Both the position numbers and the translations under genes were made by a program. Below, piece by piece: positions 51,801 to 61,948 of a stretch of 64,000 nucleotides of DNA. Each line of letters begins with the position of its first letter. The first letter of the stretch is position 1. The notes beneath the pieces were generated by a model, which had not been told where the DNA came from, searched no databases, and worked only from the letters and a program-made list of their open reading frames with translations. This DNA comes from Phycisphaerales bacterium (GTDB lineage: Bacteria; Bacteroidota; Bacteroidia; Chitinophagales; Chitinophagaceae), in NCBI GenBank assembly GCA_030054025.1, contig JASGCQ010000002.1:1-64000 (forward strand), read 5' to 3'.

Positions 51801-53139
51801 GCAAGATAGGATGTCCTTTCAAAACATTTTCCAAGATATCCCAAACCACCGCTTCTTTGCGCTCTACTAATTTCTTAGCACTCTTAACGGTCTTTACAAT
51901 ACCACGCTCAATCAATTTGCGAATGATAAATGGTTTGAACAATTCCGCAGCCATATCTTTAGGAATACCGCACTCGTGTAGTTTCATCTCTGGTCCTACC
52001 ACGATTACCGAACGTCCGGAATAATCCACACGTTTACCCAACAAGTTTTGACGGAAACGACCTTGTTTACCTTTCAATACATCTGAAAGTGATTTCAAAG
52101 CACGTCCACCTTCTGCTTTTACGGCATTGGATTTACGGCTATTATCAAATAATGAATCCACGGCTTCTTGAAGCATACGTTTTTCATTACGCAAGATGAC
52201 TTCGGGTGCTTTAATCTCCAACAAACGCTTTAAACGGTTGTTGCGGATAATCACACGACGATAAAGGTCATTCAAATCAGAAGATGCAAAACGACCACCA
52301 TCTAAGGGTACCAATGGGCGCAATTCGGGTGGTATGATGGGCAAATATTGCATCACCATCCACTCCAATTTATTTTCTACTCTGGTATTGGCTTCACGGA
52401 AAGCTTCAACTACGCTCAAGCGTTTCAAGGCTTCTTGTTTACGTTGTTGCGAGGTTTCGTTGGCGGCAGCATTACGCAATTCGTAACTCAAGGTATCGAG
52501 GTCGATACGAGACAACAAATCGTGTACCGCTTCGGCCCCCATCTTAGCGATGAATTTATTCGGGTCTTCGTCGGGCAAATAATGATTGTCTTTAGAAATC
52601 GCTTCTTGAATCTCCAGATATTCATCTTCGCTCAACAATTGTTGATGTACGTTTTCAGAATCTTTCAAATTCAATTTTTGGCGAATCAAATCTTCTGCTT
52701 CACCCGCTTGTACTACTACATAACGCTCGTAATACACGATGCTTTCCATTTTTTTGGAAGAGCAACCCAAGAGGTAACCAATTTTATTGGGCAAGCTTTT
52801 GAAATACCAAATATGCACTACAGGCACCACCAATTTAAGATGCCCCATGCGCTCACGACGTACTTTCTTTTCCGTAACTTCCACACCACAACGGTCGCAC
52901 ACGATGCCTTTATAACGAATACGCTTGTATTTACCACAATAGCATTCGTAATCTTTTACAGGACCAAATATCTTTTCGCAAAACAAGCCATCACGCTCGG
53001 GTTTGTAGGTACGATAGTTAATCGTTTCGGGTTTCAATACCTCGCCGTAAGAACGATCGAGTATCACATCGGGTGATGCAAGACTGATGGTGATTTTGTC
53101 AAACCCAGCCTTCGGACGATTTTCTTTTTTAATTGCCAT
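48817..53139 (-). CDS. rpoC: DNA-directed RNA polymerase subunit beta'
   Basis: This 1440-residue catalytic subunit of RNA polymerase has the N-terminal zinc ribbon [21 protein letters not shown] (its four cysteines at about 67-86), the active-site Mg motif [13 protein letters not shown], the bridge-helix/trigger-loop region around [21 protein letters not shown], and a second zinc site ([13 protein letters not shown]). ATG at 53139. It is on the same strand as rpoB but 4.5 kb away, with four other genes between. A terminator follows. The acidic C-terminus (LEFDDEE) is intact. Confidence 0.99.
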   Translation of the reverse strand: MAIKKENRPKAGFDKITISLASPDVILDRSYGEVLKPETINYRTYKPERDGLFCEKIFGPVKDYECYCGKYKRIRYKGIVCDRCGVEVTEKKVRRERMGHLKLVVPVVHIWYFKSLPNKIGYLLGCSSKKMESIVYYERYVVVQAGEAEDLIRQKLNLKDSENVHQQLLSEDEYLEIQEAISKDNHYLPDEDPNKFIAKMGAEAVHDLLSRIDLDTLSYELRNAAANETSQQRKQEALKRLSVVEAFREANTRVENKLEWMVMQYLPIIPPELRPLVPLDGGRFASSDLNDLYRRVIIRNNRLKRLLEIKAPEVILRNEKRMLQEAVDSLFDNSRKSNAVKAEGGRALKSLSDVLKGKQGRFRQNLLGKRVDYSGRSVIVVGPEMKLHECGIPKDMAAELFKPFIIRKLIERGIVKTVKSAKKLVERKEAVVWDILENVLKGHPILLNRAPTLHRLSIQAFQPKLIEGKAIQLHPLVCSAFNADFDGDQMAVHVPLSHAAILEAQLLMLASHNILNPQNGTPITLPSQDMVLGLYYLTKGKKTTDAELVKGEGKTFYSAEEVVIANNEGRADLHAWIKVRASVRQKDASLKTELIETTVGRVIFNQFVPKSNGFVNALLTKKSLREIIGDILKNTNIPQTVQFLDDIKTLGFRTAFRGGLSFNIKDLTVPEIKEELVNKAHGDVDEVWENYNMGLITNNERYNQIIDIWSRVDTRVTETLIKEMATDKQGFNSVYMMLDSGARGSKQQVKQLAGLRGLMAKPRRSGSSGSEIIENPILSNFKVGLSVLEYFISTHGARKGLADTALKTADAGYLTRRLVDVAQDVVINEEDCGTLRGIATSALKDNEEIIESLYDRILGRTSLHDVIDPLSNELIVEAGGEITEDIAKAIEDTAIDIVEIRSVLTCEAKKGVCSKCYGKNLATGYMAQKGDSVGIIAAQSIGEPGTQLTLRTFHVGGVASSSATDSQLLSRFDGTAQFDGLRTTTYKSEEGEDQVVVIGRTGELRLVDVTNDRLLTTHNIPYGSILKIKNGQKITKGQPICAWDPFNAVIISEVTGKVRFEGIVEGVTFREEADEQTGHREKVVIETKDKTKIPAILIDGKDDKSYNLPVGSHIIVSENEKVHNGQVIAKIPRVMGRSRDITGGLPRVTELFEARNPSNPAVVAEIDGVVAFGNIKRGNREITVESKDGMVKKYLVPLTRQITVQDGDFIKAGNSLSDGATTPSDILAIKGPFAVQEYLVNEIQEVYRLQGVKINDKHIEVIVRQMMRKVTIVDPGDTKFLENDTEDKFDFMTENDWIFDKKVVTENGGSEVLHPGQIATLREIREENSALRRADRKLVEYRDAEPATSMPLLLGITKASLGTRSWISAASFQETTKVLSTAAINGKSDTLQGLKENVITGNLIPAGTGNRDFDGIIVGSKDEYELLMANKDVLEFDDEE

Positions 53140-53164
53140 ATTATTGAGAGTGTATTTTTAAAGA

Positions 53165-54586
53165 TTATTTTTTAATATACCTATTTGTGTCAGAAAAAAT
53201 AAAATATTTACTATTTAATTCATTGTAATTGAATGCCCCCCACTTAGTAATAAAGGATTTATTCTTATCAATTGCCCAAGCAAACTCATCTTTGTTTTCT
53301 TCAATTATAATACTGCGTGCTTGTCCATATTCCATGGAAGATAAAAGCCAAAATTCATATGAACTTCCCCATGTCATTAAAAGAGTTTGAAGGGGTACAG
53401 CTTTTGAAGTTAACACGATTTTTTTCTGAGGTAATGAATTTGTATCATGTAAAAAATGCCTATACCATTCTAAACGGTGAGTATAAAAATGATGCGTATG
53501 AAAAATTCTGACAATTCCAACAAAACTAATAACGCCAATTAAAACAACTGGGACAGTTAGATTCTTAATTGATGGTAAAAAATCAAAAGCAAAGGGTATA
53601 GCAACAAAACTAGAAATAAGCAAGTATTGATTTTCGAGATAAAATTGATCCGCACCCTGAGGATAAGAGGTATTGACGATAAATATATAAATAAAAGAGT
53701 AAAAAAACATGAGGAAGATCTTAGCATAAAGTTTGCACCTAATATAGTAGATTCCGACGATGCTCATAATAATTGGAATGAAAAAATAATCTTTTAGAAA
53801 ATAGTGCAAAAAATTTTTATTAGACTGAATATTAAAATAATGAGGGAAAAGTTGAAAAATATTTTTCAGCCCTCCTATCGCTTGGCTGTCGTATGCTGTT
53901 TTAAAAAAGATACTTTTTATAAGCAGGAAAGTTGCATATATTAAAAATTGAAATAAAATAAATTTTCTTTTATCGGGATAATTAAGGTACAGAAACGAAA
54001 AAGAAAAGAGAGCTACAAACAAAAGAAGCGGATGAGTAAAACAAATAATAAACAGTAAAGAGGGAGATAACCAACTAAAATAGAGAGGAACTACATTTTT
54101 ATTGAGAATATTATCAAATAGGGATAAGAAAATAAACAAAAAAGCGACACCTTGAGGTAATTCAGACTGAATCCAAAAAAAAGTATGTGTCGTCATTAAA
54201 ATACTAAATAATAAAAAAGCGATTCCAAATTTTGTATTCTTAATCACTTGAAAAATAATAATGAAGGCACTTGCATAAAAGACCACAAAACTCATCGAAT
54301 AGATCAAAGCTATATTGCTAATTGACAATCCCATTTTTGAGCCTAGAAGTGGGAATGCTTGAGTAACAGCCGCACCAAATCTATTATTTTGAATAGCAAA
54401 TGTGCCGTCTTTTAATATACAGAATAAATGATAGGATATATCTAAAAATACCGTTCTCTCTTTATAAAAAAGAACAGATAATGAGAGTAAAATTAAATAC
54501 AGCACAGCACCAATACAAAATATCCACTTTGATTGAATTTGTTTTGACATTAAATATTTTTTTTGCCTATCAAAATTGGTACTCAT
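53165..54586 (-). CDS. Polytopic membrane protein of unknown function
   Basis: The predicted protein has 473 residues with about 10-11 hydrophobic segments and a C-terminal soluble domain of about 90 residues. The layout, with an early acidic loop residue (FLDISYHLF) and a terminal periplasmic domain, recalls GT-C-type glycosyltransferases or Wzy-like polymerases, but no motif is decisive. It overlaps the upstream glycosyltransferase gene by 4 bp (ATGA), so translation is probably coupled. It is AT-rich compared with rpoB and rpoC. It ends 25 bp before rpoC starts. Confidence 0.7.
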   Translation of the reverse strand: MSTNFDRQKKYLMSKQIQSKWIFCIGAVLYLILLSLSVLFYKERTVFLDISYHLFCILKDGTFAIQNNRFGAAVTQAFPLLGSKMGLSISNIALIYSMSFVVFYASAFIIIFQVIKNTKFGIAFLLFSILMTTHTFFWIQSELPQGVAFLFIFLSLFDNILNKNVVPLYFSWLSPSLLFIICFTHPLLLFVALFSFSFLYLNYPDKRKFILFQFLIYATFLLIKSIFFKTAYDSQAIGGLKNIFQLFPHYFNIQSNKNFLHYFLKDYFFIPIIMSIVGIYYIRCKLYAKIFLMFFYSFIYIFIVNTSYPQGADQFYLENQYLLISSFVAIPFAFDFLPSIKNLTVPVVLIGVISFVGIVRIFHTHHFYTHRLEWYRHFLHDTNSLPQKKIVLTSKAVPLQTLLMTWGSSYEFWLLSSMEYGQARSIIIEENKDEFAWAIDKNKSFITKWGAFNYNELNSKYFIFSDTNRYIKK

Positions 54587-55461
54587 TTCTTCAAAATATA
54601 ATTTTCGTAACTCAGGTTATATCCTATTTTATTTTGTACAAAATTTTTCAACTTTTGCTTAAAAGTCAATTTGTTAAAGGATAAGTCGTAATCAAATTTC
54701 CAATTCTTTTGTTCTATTCGTTTTTTCATCGCCTCAGGGTGTGTTCCGGTAAAGAGTTCGAGGGCATCTATATGACTGGCATAATCAAATTGCTCGGCTT
54801 GCCTTACGTTTTTCTTCACCCATTCATCGTCGTGCCATAGTTTGTTAAAAGTCTCCTGCTTGCGTTGCATTGCTTTAGGCTCTTTTACCCATCCGTAGTG
54901 ATATACAAAAGCTTCTACGGCTGCTACGCTGAGTTTCTCACCCTTATTCTTCCGAAAGCCCTGAGCGTCTCTGTAAGAATAAATGTGAGGATTTCTCCGC
55001 ACGATTCTTATTTCGTTCCGATACCATCCCGGAGCAATACCCACATAATCGTAAGAACCATAAAAGTGAAGGTACTTGAACAACAAGCCATCCACTGTTT
55101 TGTCTTCTTGGTATCGCTGCATTGCCTCTTGTATAGCAGGGTGATATTGTTCGTGTACCACTTCATCTCCTTGAATATAAAAGCACCAATCTGTATCTTC
55201 ACCTATTGCTGCAAAAGCCTTGTCTGTTTCTACAGCCAATACTTTGCCGCCTTCTCTCAAACTATCATCCCAAACTGTTTCTACAATTCTAATTTTTTCA
55301 GGATTTATATTTTTTATTAAAGCCAGCGTTTCATCTTCTGATTGCCCCACTGCCACTACAAAATCATCACAAAGTGGTAATATGGACTGTATCGCTTCGA
55401 CTATTGGGTAGTCAAATTTTATAGCATTTCTAATAAACGTAAATCCTGTAACCTTCATCAT
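54583..55461 (-). CDS. Glycosyltransferase family 2-like protein
   Basis: The predicted protein has about 292 residues from the ATG at 55461; the TTG at 55470 is less likely. A GT-A-like fold is suggested by VTGFTFIRNAIKFDYPIVEAI (N-terminal strand and helix), DDFVVAVGQSEDET, and WCFYIQGDEVVHEQ, where QGDE takes the place of the DxD metal motif. GFRKNKGEKLSVAAVEAFVYHYGWVK follows in the acceptor half. The acceptor and donor are unknown. It is translationally coupled with the membrane protein after it, which suggests joint work on a lipid-linked or surface glycan. Confidence 0.82.
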   Translation of the reverse strand: MMKVTGFTFIRNAIKFDYPIVEAIQSILPLCDDFVVAVGQSEDETLALIKNINPEKIRIVETVWDDSLREGGKVLAVETDKAFAAIGEDTDWCFYIQGDEVVHEQYHPAIQEAMQRYQEDKTVDGLLFKYLHFYGSYDYVGIAPGWYRNEIRIVRRNPHIYSYRDAQGFRKNKGEKLSVAAVEAFVYHYGWVKEPKAMQRKQETFNKLWHDDEWVKKNVRQAEQFDYASHIDALELFTGTHPEAMKKRIEQKNWKFDYDLSFNKLTFKQKLKNFVQNKIGYNLSYENYILKK

Positions 55462-55482
55462 TATATTCAACCATCATCTAAT

Positions 55483-55950
55483 TTACTTCTTTGCATTTAA
55501 ATAATCTTGTTCTGTAAAAGTGTATGTAAAGTACCCCTTTAAGAATTTCTTATTTTCTTCAACAATTGTTTTTACATAGTTTTCACTATTAGATATATTT
55601 CTATTATTCTCAAATTTTATGCATTCATCACAAGTAATCGTTGAATTAAATTTTAAATGAATTACTTTAATTGAATCATCAAATAATATTACTATAGAAT
55701 CATAAGGTTTTAACAAAGTTCCATAATCAGGACTAAGTGTTTTACCATGTACATTTGATTCAAATACTTGCAAATTTCCAAGGGGTTTTATAAGAAATAT
55801 CCCAAATGAATCAACGGAACCCATTGTATATGGATAGATTCGAATACTATGTTTTGACTCATTTTTCAAATATGACCTTGTATTACTTTTATAATCTTTA
55901 ATGCAACTCAAAAAAAAGAAAAAAACAATTACTGTTAGAATGATTTTCAT
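55483..55950 (-). CDS. Small lipoprotein of unknown function
   Basis: The predicted protein has 155 residues. MKIILTVIVFFFFLSC is a lipoprotein signal peptide with Cys16 as the probable acylation site. The rest is beta-rich with no recognised domain. The gene is very AT-rich. It starts 8 bp after the stop of the zincin lipoprotein gene, so the two are co-transcribed. It could be a partner or inhibitor of that protease, by position only. Confidence 0.65.
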   Translation of the reverse strand: MKIILTVIVFFFFLSCIKDYKSNTRSYLKNESKHSIRIYPYTMGSVDSFGIFLIKPLGNLQVFESNVHGKTLSPDYGTLLKPYDSIVILFDDSIKVIHLKFNSTITCDECIKFENNRNISNSENYVKTIVEENKKFLKGYFTYTFTEQDYLNAKK

Positions 55951-55958
55951 AATTATTT

Positions 55959-57566
55959 TTAATATGCTGCTAAAAGTGTGTCTATTTGACCATCCGTAAC
56001 ACCTGATGGTTTGAAAGCTTTCAATCTTGTAGATAGACTACTTATACCATACACATGTTTTAGAATATTTGCTTCAATATTAGCAAAAGTATATCCTTGA
56101 ACTCGGTCTTTTGTGGATCCAAATAAAAAAAAGTCATTTACATTATCATACAAATTAATATATAAATTTGTATAATCATGAGAGTGTGTAGCTTTACTCC
56201 AATACTGATATGCTTGATTGTTAGGATGTTGAACAGTTACTGTATAATTCCAGTCTCCATAATTAGCGACACTTCTTGTCGTTTTGTACTCTAATTTTGT
56301 CAACCACCATTCCACTGCTACAGGCCAACTTTCTTGTAGTTGTGAGCTTACTTGTAAATATTGTATAAGTCCTGCATTCATTTTAACAATATGACTTGTA
56401 TGTGCTAATTCGTGGCAAGTTGTTGAAAAAATTTCATCCGAAGCATACTCACCGCTAGAACTATTTCGTGCAATTTTTAAAATAGGAAAAATCCCATAAT
56501 TTACACCTGACCAATCTCTAGTGCCATTTTTGGCTAGAAACAATGTTCGATTACCAGAAGGTCTAAATGGTCTTTGTAAGCCATCAATAAAGCTATAGTG
56601 ATATCGAAATGCTCCCCTGAAGATATGACCAACAAATCTGAGATAACCACCACTTATTACATAATTCCAATCACCCCCCTTTTTAGGACCATCAATCCAA
56701 GTAGTTGAACCAAAAAAATGTTCTCTTACAGAAAAACGCAGTGTAGTAAACCAAAGTGAATAGTTACAATCCCTTTCGAAACGACCGCTCATACGATAAT
56801 TACCATTAAAATCTGTAGTAGCACTATAAGTAGTAAACCATCTTCTTGCTCTCATTTCTACCCCTTCTAAACCAATGTTTCTTCCTAAACGTGTATCAAA
56901 TATTTCAATTTTACCACCTGGGTTGTACTTAGCTCTTGTTACCTTAGCTGTAGAAGATGTAGCTCCAAGCGTGTCTGAAAAGTTACCTGTTTGTACATAA
57001 GCTCTGTCTAATAATTTGTTCAAAAACGTTTCCTGTTCTGGTATTTCATCATTTATACGACTATCTTCTTCAGGGATGTACATTTCAGCCAAAACTTGGT
57101 GGGTAATGTTTTGAGGGAAAACATAATTAGTTTTTACAGCAGCATATTGATAAGTAGGCGTAGATGCAGGTAAACTTGGGTCATGATAACGATTTCCAGC
57201 TTGAGTTATCTCATAATCTAATGGATAGTCGTAAACCTTTAAATTTGAGTCTGCACTTAATTGCTCATATTGAGCAGAATCGGATGGGCTGAACTTCACA
57301 TAATAATGAGTTGCGCTTATTTGATTCGGCAATAAATAAGTATATCCTTGTTGCTGAATTGCAGTCGCAGCAGCTACCATATTAGCTACAGTGTAAGGGT
57401 TCTGTAATTGTGCGCCTAATACCAAATCTCCTTCACTATCTTGAGGAATAATTTTAGCTATATTTTGTGATTTTGTATCTCCTTTATTCTCTATTACAAC
57501 ATTTTCTTTTTTACAACTAAAGATAGGCAAACAGAATAATAGACTTATATATTTTTTCATTCGCAT
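55959..57566 (-). CDS. Putative zinc metallopeptidase lipoprotein
   Basis: The predicted protein has 535 residues. The lipoprotein signal ends in LPIFSC (Cys18). An Ig-like carboxypeptidase-regulatory insert lies at about 217-265 (GKIEIFDTRLGRNIGLEGVE, TTDFNGNYRMSGRF). The zincin motif STTCHELAHTSH (His385, Glu386, His389) is followed about 30 residues on by SWPVAVEWWLTKLEY, which may provide a third ligand (Glu). No named peptidase family is recognised by eye. Surface exposure is likely. It is the first gene after rpoB in the same direction, an unusual place for a surface protease, and it is AT-richer than its flanks. Confidence 0.72.
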   Translation of the reverse strand: MRMKKYISLLFCLPIFSCKKENVVIENKGDTKSQNIAKIIPQDSEGDLVLGAQLQNPYTVANMVAAATAIQQQGYTYLLPNQISATHYYVKFSPSDSAQYEQLSADSNLKVYDYPLDYEITQAGNRYHDPSLPASTPTYQYAAVKTNYVFPQNITHQVLAEMYIPEEDSRINDEIPEQETFLNKLLDRAYVQTGNFSDTLGATSSTAKVTRAKYNPGGKIEIFDTRLGRNIGLEGVEMRARRWFTTYSATTDFNGNYRMSGRFERDCNYSLWFTTLRFSVREHFFGSTTWIDGPKKGGDWNYVISGGYLRFVGHIFRGAFRYHYSFIDGLQRPFRPSGNRTLFLAKNGTRDWSGVNYGIFPILKIARNSSSGEYASDEIFSTTCHELAHTSHIVKMNAGLIQYLQVSSQLQESWPVAVEWWLTKLEYKTTRSVANYGDWNYTVTVQHPNNQAYQYWSKATHSHDYTNLYINLYDNVNDFFLFGSTKDRVQGYTFANIEANILKHVYGISSLSTRLKAFKPSGVTDGQIDTLLAAY

Positions 57567-57595
57567 TAATTATTGTTTTATTAATAGTTTTAGAT

Positions 57596-57623
57596 GGATA
57601 CGATGCTTCTACGCACCGTATCC
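57596..57623 (-). terminator. Hairpin after rpoB
   Basis: An 11-bp stem (GGATACGGTGC / GCATCGTATCC, one G-U) with a 6-nt loop lies 15 bp past the rpoB stop. No T run follows, so it may be a weak terminator, a processing site or a stabilising 3' end. It separates rpoB from the inserted genes. Confidence 0.6.
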
Positions 57624-57637
57624 TTATTAATTATCGT

Positions 57638-60600
57638 CTATTCAAATTTCAATTCAAGTCCCAAACCGCGCAACTCATTTACCAATACGTTGAACGATTC
57701 TGGAATACCTGCTTTCGGTACGTTGTCTCCTTTTACTATTGATTCATAAGTCTTCGCACGACCAGAGATGTCATCTGATTTTAACGTCAACAATTCTTGT
57801 AAAATATTAGCTGCACCATAAGCCTCGAGTGCCCAAACCTCCATCTCACCAAAACGCTGACCACCAAACTGAGCTTTACCACCCAATGGTTGTTGTGTAA
57901 TCAACGAGTATGGACCGATAGAACGTGCGTGCATCTTATCATCCACCATGTGGTGTAGTTTAATCATATAGATGATACCTACTGTTGCTTTTTGGTGGAA
58001 GCGTTCTCCTGTTTCTCCGTCATACAAATAAGTATGACCAAATTCTGGTAATTGTGCTTCTTCGATTAACTCTTCTATTTCAGGAACAGAAGCTCCATCA
58101 AAGATGGGTGTTGCAAAACGCAAGCCTAATTTCTCTCCTGTCCATCCAAGAATGGTTTCGTAAATCTGACCCAAGTTCATCCTTGAAGGTACACCCAGTG
58201 GGTTCAATACGATATCTACAGGAGTTCCGTCTTCGAGGAAAGGCATATCTTCTGCACGAACAATACGCGCAACAATACCTTTGTTACCATGGCGACCCGC
58301 CATTTTATCCCCTACTTTCAATTTACGCTTAGCAGCCAAGTACACTTTAGCCAATTTCAACACACCGGCAGGCAATTCATCGCCGATAGACAAGTTGAAT
58401 TTTTCACGTTTGTAACGACCTAATTCTTCGTTGTATTTGATATTGTAATTGTGCAGCAATTGGTTGATTGAACCGTCGGTTTCTTTATCTCCAGTCCATC
58501 CCAATGGGTTCACATTGGCATAATCAATTGTTGCCAACATTTTAGGATTAAATTTACCGCCTTTGCTCAATAGCATTTCGCCAAAGTTGTTGGTAATACC
58601 CATTGATGTTTTGTCTTTCAACAAAGTCATCAACTTATCCATCAACAAGTTCTTCAAATCAGACAAGACTGTTTCGTGAACTTTTTCGATTTTCTCTAAT
58701 TGAGTTTTATCTTTTAGTTTATCCTTCTTGTCTTTTTTAGCACGTTGGAACAATTGCTTGTGTATTACCGTTCCTTCGATACCGGATGGTGCTTTCAAAG
58801 AAGCGTCTTTTGCATCACCAGCTTTATCGCCAAAGATGGCACGCAATAGTTTTTCTTCAGGCGTTGGGTCGGTTTCTCCTTTTGGTGTGATTTTACCAAT
58901 CAAAATATCGCCTTCACCTACATGAGCACCAATACGGATGATACCATTTTCGTCCAAGTCTTTAGTAGCCTCTTCAGAGATGTTGGGTATGTCTGGAGTC
59001 AATTCTTCTTCACCCAATTTAGTATCGCGTACTTCTAATTCGTACTCGTCAATATGGATAGATGTAAACAAGTCGTCGCGTACTACTTTTTCGTTGATTA
59101 CAATTGCATCCTCGAAGTTGTACCCTTTCCAAGGCATGAATGCCACTTTCAAGTTGCGACCCAAAGCCAATTCGCCGCCTTGTGTTGCATAACCTTCAGT
59201 CAAGAAATCGCCTACTTTTACCTTTTGCCCTTTACGAACGGCGGGCTTCAAAGTGATACTGGTACTTTGGTTGGTTTTCTTGTATTTGGTAAGGATATAT
59301 TTTTTCAAATCGTCTTCGAAAGAAACCAAGCGGTCTTTCTCGCTACGATCGTAACGTACATGAATTTCATTTGCATCTACATACTCTACCACACCACTAC
59401 CATCTGCATGAATTTGGATACGTGCATCGCGAGCGGCTTTGCCTTCCAAACCTGTACCCACGATAGGTACTTGAGGGCGAATCAAAGGCACGGCTTGACG
59501 TTGCATGTTCGAACCCATCAAGGCACGGTTGGCATCATCATGCTCCAAGAAGGGAATCAAAGAAGCAGACAAACCAACGATTTGGTTGGGTGCCACATCC
59601 ATGAATTCTACTTCATTAGGGTCTAATATCGGGAAATCGCCTGTTTGGCGTGAGATAATTTTTTCGTCGGTAAAATGTCCTTTTTCATCCAAAGGCATAT
59701 TCGCTTGCGCAATTTTTGCCAAATCTTCTTCTTCTGCACTCAAGAACTGGTAGCTCTTCATATCTACTTTACCTTCTTTTACCTTGCGGTAAGGTGTTTC
59801 GATAAAGCCCATATCATTGATTTTTGCATGAACGCAAAGCGTAGAAATCAATCCGATATTTGGACCTTCAGGCGTTTCGATGGTACACAAACGACCATAG
59901 TGAGAATAGTGAACGTCACGAACCTCAAAGCCCGCACGCTCTCTGCTCAAACCACCTGGACCGAGTGCTGAGATACGACGTTTGTGCGTAATCTCCGACA
60001 ATGGGTTGGTTTGGTCAAGGAATTGTGATAATTGTGAAGTACCAAAGAAAGAATTAATTACAGAAGAAAGGGTACGTGCATTGATCAAATCAATTGGCGT
60101 AAACACCTCGTTGTCGCGCACATTCATGCGCTCACGGATGGTACGAGCCATACGGGCAAGACCAACACCGAACTGAGCAAACAATTGCTCGCCCACGGTA
60201 CGTACACGACGATTGCTCAAATGGTCAATATCATCCACTTCGGCTTTACCATTGGTCAAGCGCACCAAATATTTGATGATGGTAATGATATCTTCTTTGC
60301 TCAATACTTTTTTATTGCCGCTGATGTCTAAACCTAAGCGACGGTTGATTTTGTAACGACCAACTTCGCCTAAATCGTAACGTTTGTCGGAGAAGAATAA
60401 TTTTTCGATAATTCCGCGCGCAGTTTCGTCATCCGGAGCATCGCTACCACGCAATTGGCGATAGATATGCTGCACCGCTTCTAGTTCTGAGTTGGAGGTA
60501 TCTTTATTAAGGGTATTATAGATAATAGAATAATCGCCGCTCACTTCTTCTTTTTGAACAAAAACAGTAGCGATTTTCATTTCTAAAATCAAATCAATAC

Positions 60601-61450
60601 TATCTTCGCTCAATACGTTGTCGCGCTCCAAAATAACTTCGTTACGCTCAATAGAAACTACTTCACCAGTGTCTTCATCCACGAAATCTTCTGTCCAACT
60701 ACGCAATACACGAGCAGCCAAACGACGACCTAAGTTAGCCTCCAAAGATTTACGATCTGCTTTCACCTCGTCTGCCATTCCAAACAGTTGAAGGATATCT
60801 TTATCAGTTTCATAACCAATAGAGCGAAGCAAGGTGGTAACAGGGAATTTTTTCTTACGGTCAATGTATGCGTACATCACATTGTTGATGTCGGTAGCAA
60901 ATTCCATCCATGCTCCTTTGAAAGGAATAACACGGGCAGAATAGATTTTAGTTCCGTTAGGGTGCGTACTTTGACCAAAGAATACACCCGGAGAACGATG
61001 CAATTGAGAAACGACTACGCGCTCTGCACCGTTAATCACGAAGGTGCCACGAGGAGTCATGTATGGGATATTTCCCAAAAATACGTCCTGAACAATGGTT
61101 TCGAAATCAACGTGCTCCTCGTCATTACAACTCAATTTCAATTTCGCTTTAAGCGGCACTGAATAGGTAAGACCACGCTCCATACACTCTTCGATGGTGT
61201 AACGAGGCGGATCAATAAAATAATCTAAGAATTCAAGTACGAAAATATTACGGGTATCGGTGATGGGAAAATTCTCCTTAAATACTCGGAACAATCCCTC
61301 ATTGTCACGCTTATCGGGCGTAGTTTCGAGCTGAAAAAAGTCCTGAAACGATTGAAGTTGAATACCGAGTAGGTCTGGTGTGTCTGCCACGTCGTGGATT
61401 TTACCGAAATTGACACGACCAGTTGCCGTTCTTTTTTTTGTAGTAGCCAT
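57638..61450 (-). CDS. rpoB: DNA-directed RNA polymerase subunit beta
   Basis: This 1270-residue subunit contains the rifampicin-region [25 protein letters not shown] (core [15 protein letters not shown]), then [20 protein letters not shown] and [14 protein letters not shown]-terminal [12 protein letters not shown] and the final [18 protein letters not shown] are intact. The residues at the classical resistance positions (Gln, Asp, His, Arg, Ser of the cluster) look wild type. ATG at 61450. It has a leader of about 150 nt if the -7 box at 61600 is used. It is not preceded by rplL and not followed by rpoC, so it forms its own unit. Confidence 0.99.
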   Translation of the reverse strand: MATTKKRTATGRVNFGKIHDVADTPDLLGIQLQSFQDFFQLETTPDKRDNEGLFRVFKENFPITDTRNIFVLEFLDYFIDPPRYTIEECMERGLTYSVPLKAKLKLSCNDEEHVDFETIVQDVFLGNIPYMTPRGTFVINGAERVVVSQLHRSPGVFFGQSTHPNGTKIYSARVIPFKGAWMEFATDINNVMYAYIDRKKKFPVTTLLRSIGYETDKDILQLFGMADEVKADRKSLEANLGRRLAARVLRSWTEDFVDEDTGEVVSIERNEVILERDNVLSEDSIDLILEMKIATVFVQKEEVSGDYSIIYNTLNKDTSNSELEAVQHIYRQLRGSDAPDDETARGIIEKLFFSDKRYDLGEVGRYKINRRLGLDISGNKKVLSKEDIITIIKYLVRLTNGKAEVDDIDHLSNRRVRTVGEQLFAQFGVGLARMARTIRERMNVRDNEVFTPIDLINARTLSSVINSFFGTSQLSQFLDQTNPLSEITHKRRISALGPGGLSRERAGFEVRDVHYSHYGRLCTIETPEGPNIGLISTLCVHAKINDMGFIETPYRKVKEGKVDMKSYQFLSAEEEDLAKIAQANMPLDEKGHFTDEKIISRQTGDFPILDPNEVEFMDVAPNQIVGLSASLIPFLEHDDANRALMGSNMQRQAVPLIRPQVPIVGTGLEGKAARDARIQIHADGSGVVEYVDANEIHVRYDRSEKDRLVSFEDDLKKYILTKYKKTNQSTSITLKPAVRKGQKVKVGDFLTEGYATQGGELALGRNLKVAFMPWKGYNFEDAIVINEKVVRDDLFTSIHIDEYELEVRDTKLGEEELTPDIPNISEEATKDLDENGIIRIGAHVGEGDILIGKITPKGETDPTPEEKLLRAIFGDKAGDAKDASLKAPSGIEGTVIHKQLFQRAKKDKKDKLKDKTQLEKIEKVHETVLSDLKNLLMDKLMTLLKDKTSMGITNNFGEMLLSKGGKFNPKMLATIDYANVNPLGWTGDKETDGSINQLLHNYNIKYNEELGRYKREKFNLSIGDELPAGVLKLAKVYLAAKRKLKVGDKMAGRHGNKGIVARIVRAEDMPFLEDGTPVDIVLNPLGVPSRMNLGQIYETILGWTGEKLGLRFATPIFDGASVPEIEELIEEAQLPEFGHTYLYDGETGERFHQKATVGIIYMIKLHHMVDDKMHARSIGPYSLITQQPLGGKAQFGGQRFGEMEVWALEAYGAANILQELLTLKSDDISGRAKTYESIVKGDNVPKAGIPESFNVLVNELRGLGLELKFE

Positions 61451-61948
61451 AGTATATAAAAACTCCTTTTTACGATATAGTATAAAGACAGAAATAGCCT
61501 ACCAGATAGGGTTTCCCTACCAGACAGGACATCTGAGATTAACAATAATTTCTTCTAAAAATAATGAACACGCGCGTTGTAATTCCCAGAAAGGGATTGC
61601 AAATGTATAGAATATGGATTAAATCAGCAAATTTTATTCAAAAAAGACTAATAAGAATGTTTGTTAAATTTTCACCAAAAAGGTGACCATGCTGAATTCA
61701 CGTTTGAAATGCAACAGGTTTTAAAAATAGTTTAATTGGCGAAAAGTGGTTTAGGTTTTTCTAGTCCTGGCGTTTATTTTGGTTTGAATAGTTAAGATTT
61801 CTTTATTTGAGTAACCGTTCAGGTCTGTTTTGCTGGTCAAGTATTGCCTAATGAGTCCGATTTGTTTTCGGTAGCGCTTATTTTATGGACTGTCATCTTG
61901 CTAATGACCGCTTCGTCAAATTGAATTATATTGTTCTAATCATGTTAT
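61451..61948. other. Intergenic region upstream of rpoB
   Basis: About 500 bp without a supported gene. The exact -7 box TACATTTG on the minus strand at 61600-61607 is the best rpoB promoter candidate and implies a 150-nt leader. No tRNA, ribosomal-protein gene or rplL-like sequence is visible, and no clear hairpin terminates the MBL gene that ends at 61949. Confidence 0.5.
61600..61607 (-). promoter_or_regulatory. -7 box (TACATTTG) of rpoB
   Basis: An exact TAnnTTTG followed by C on the minus strand, 149 bp before the rpoB ATG. Confidence 0.5.

Noticed and set aside
52348-53076. A 242-codon open frame on the plus strand opposite rpoC
   Set aside because: It is a shadow of the highly conserved rpoC coding sequence; its composition is implausible and no start signal is visible.
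61451-61948. Expected rplL, rplJ or tRNA genes upstream of rpoB
   Set aside because: I looked for them on both strands and found no matching protein or tRNA-like sequence.
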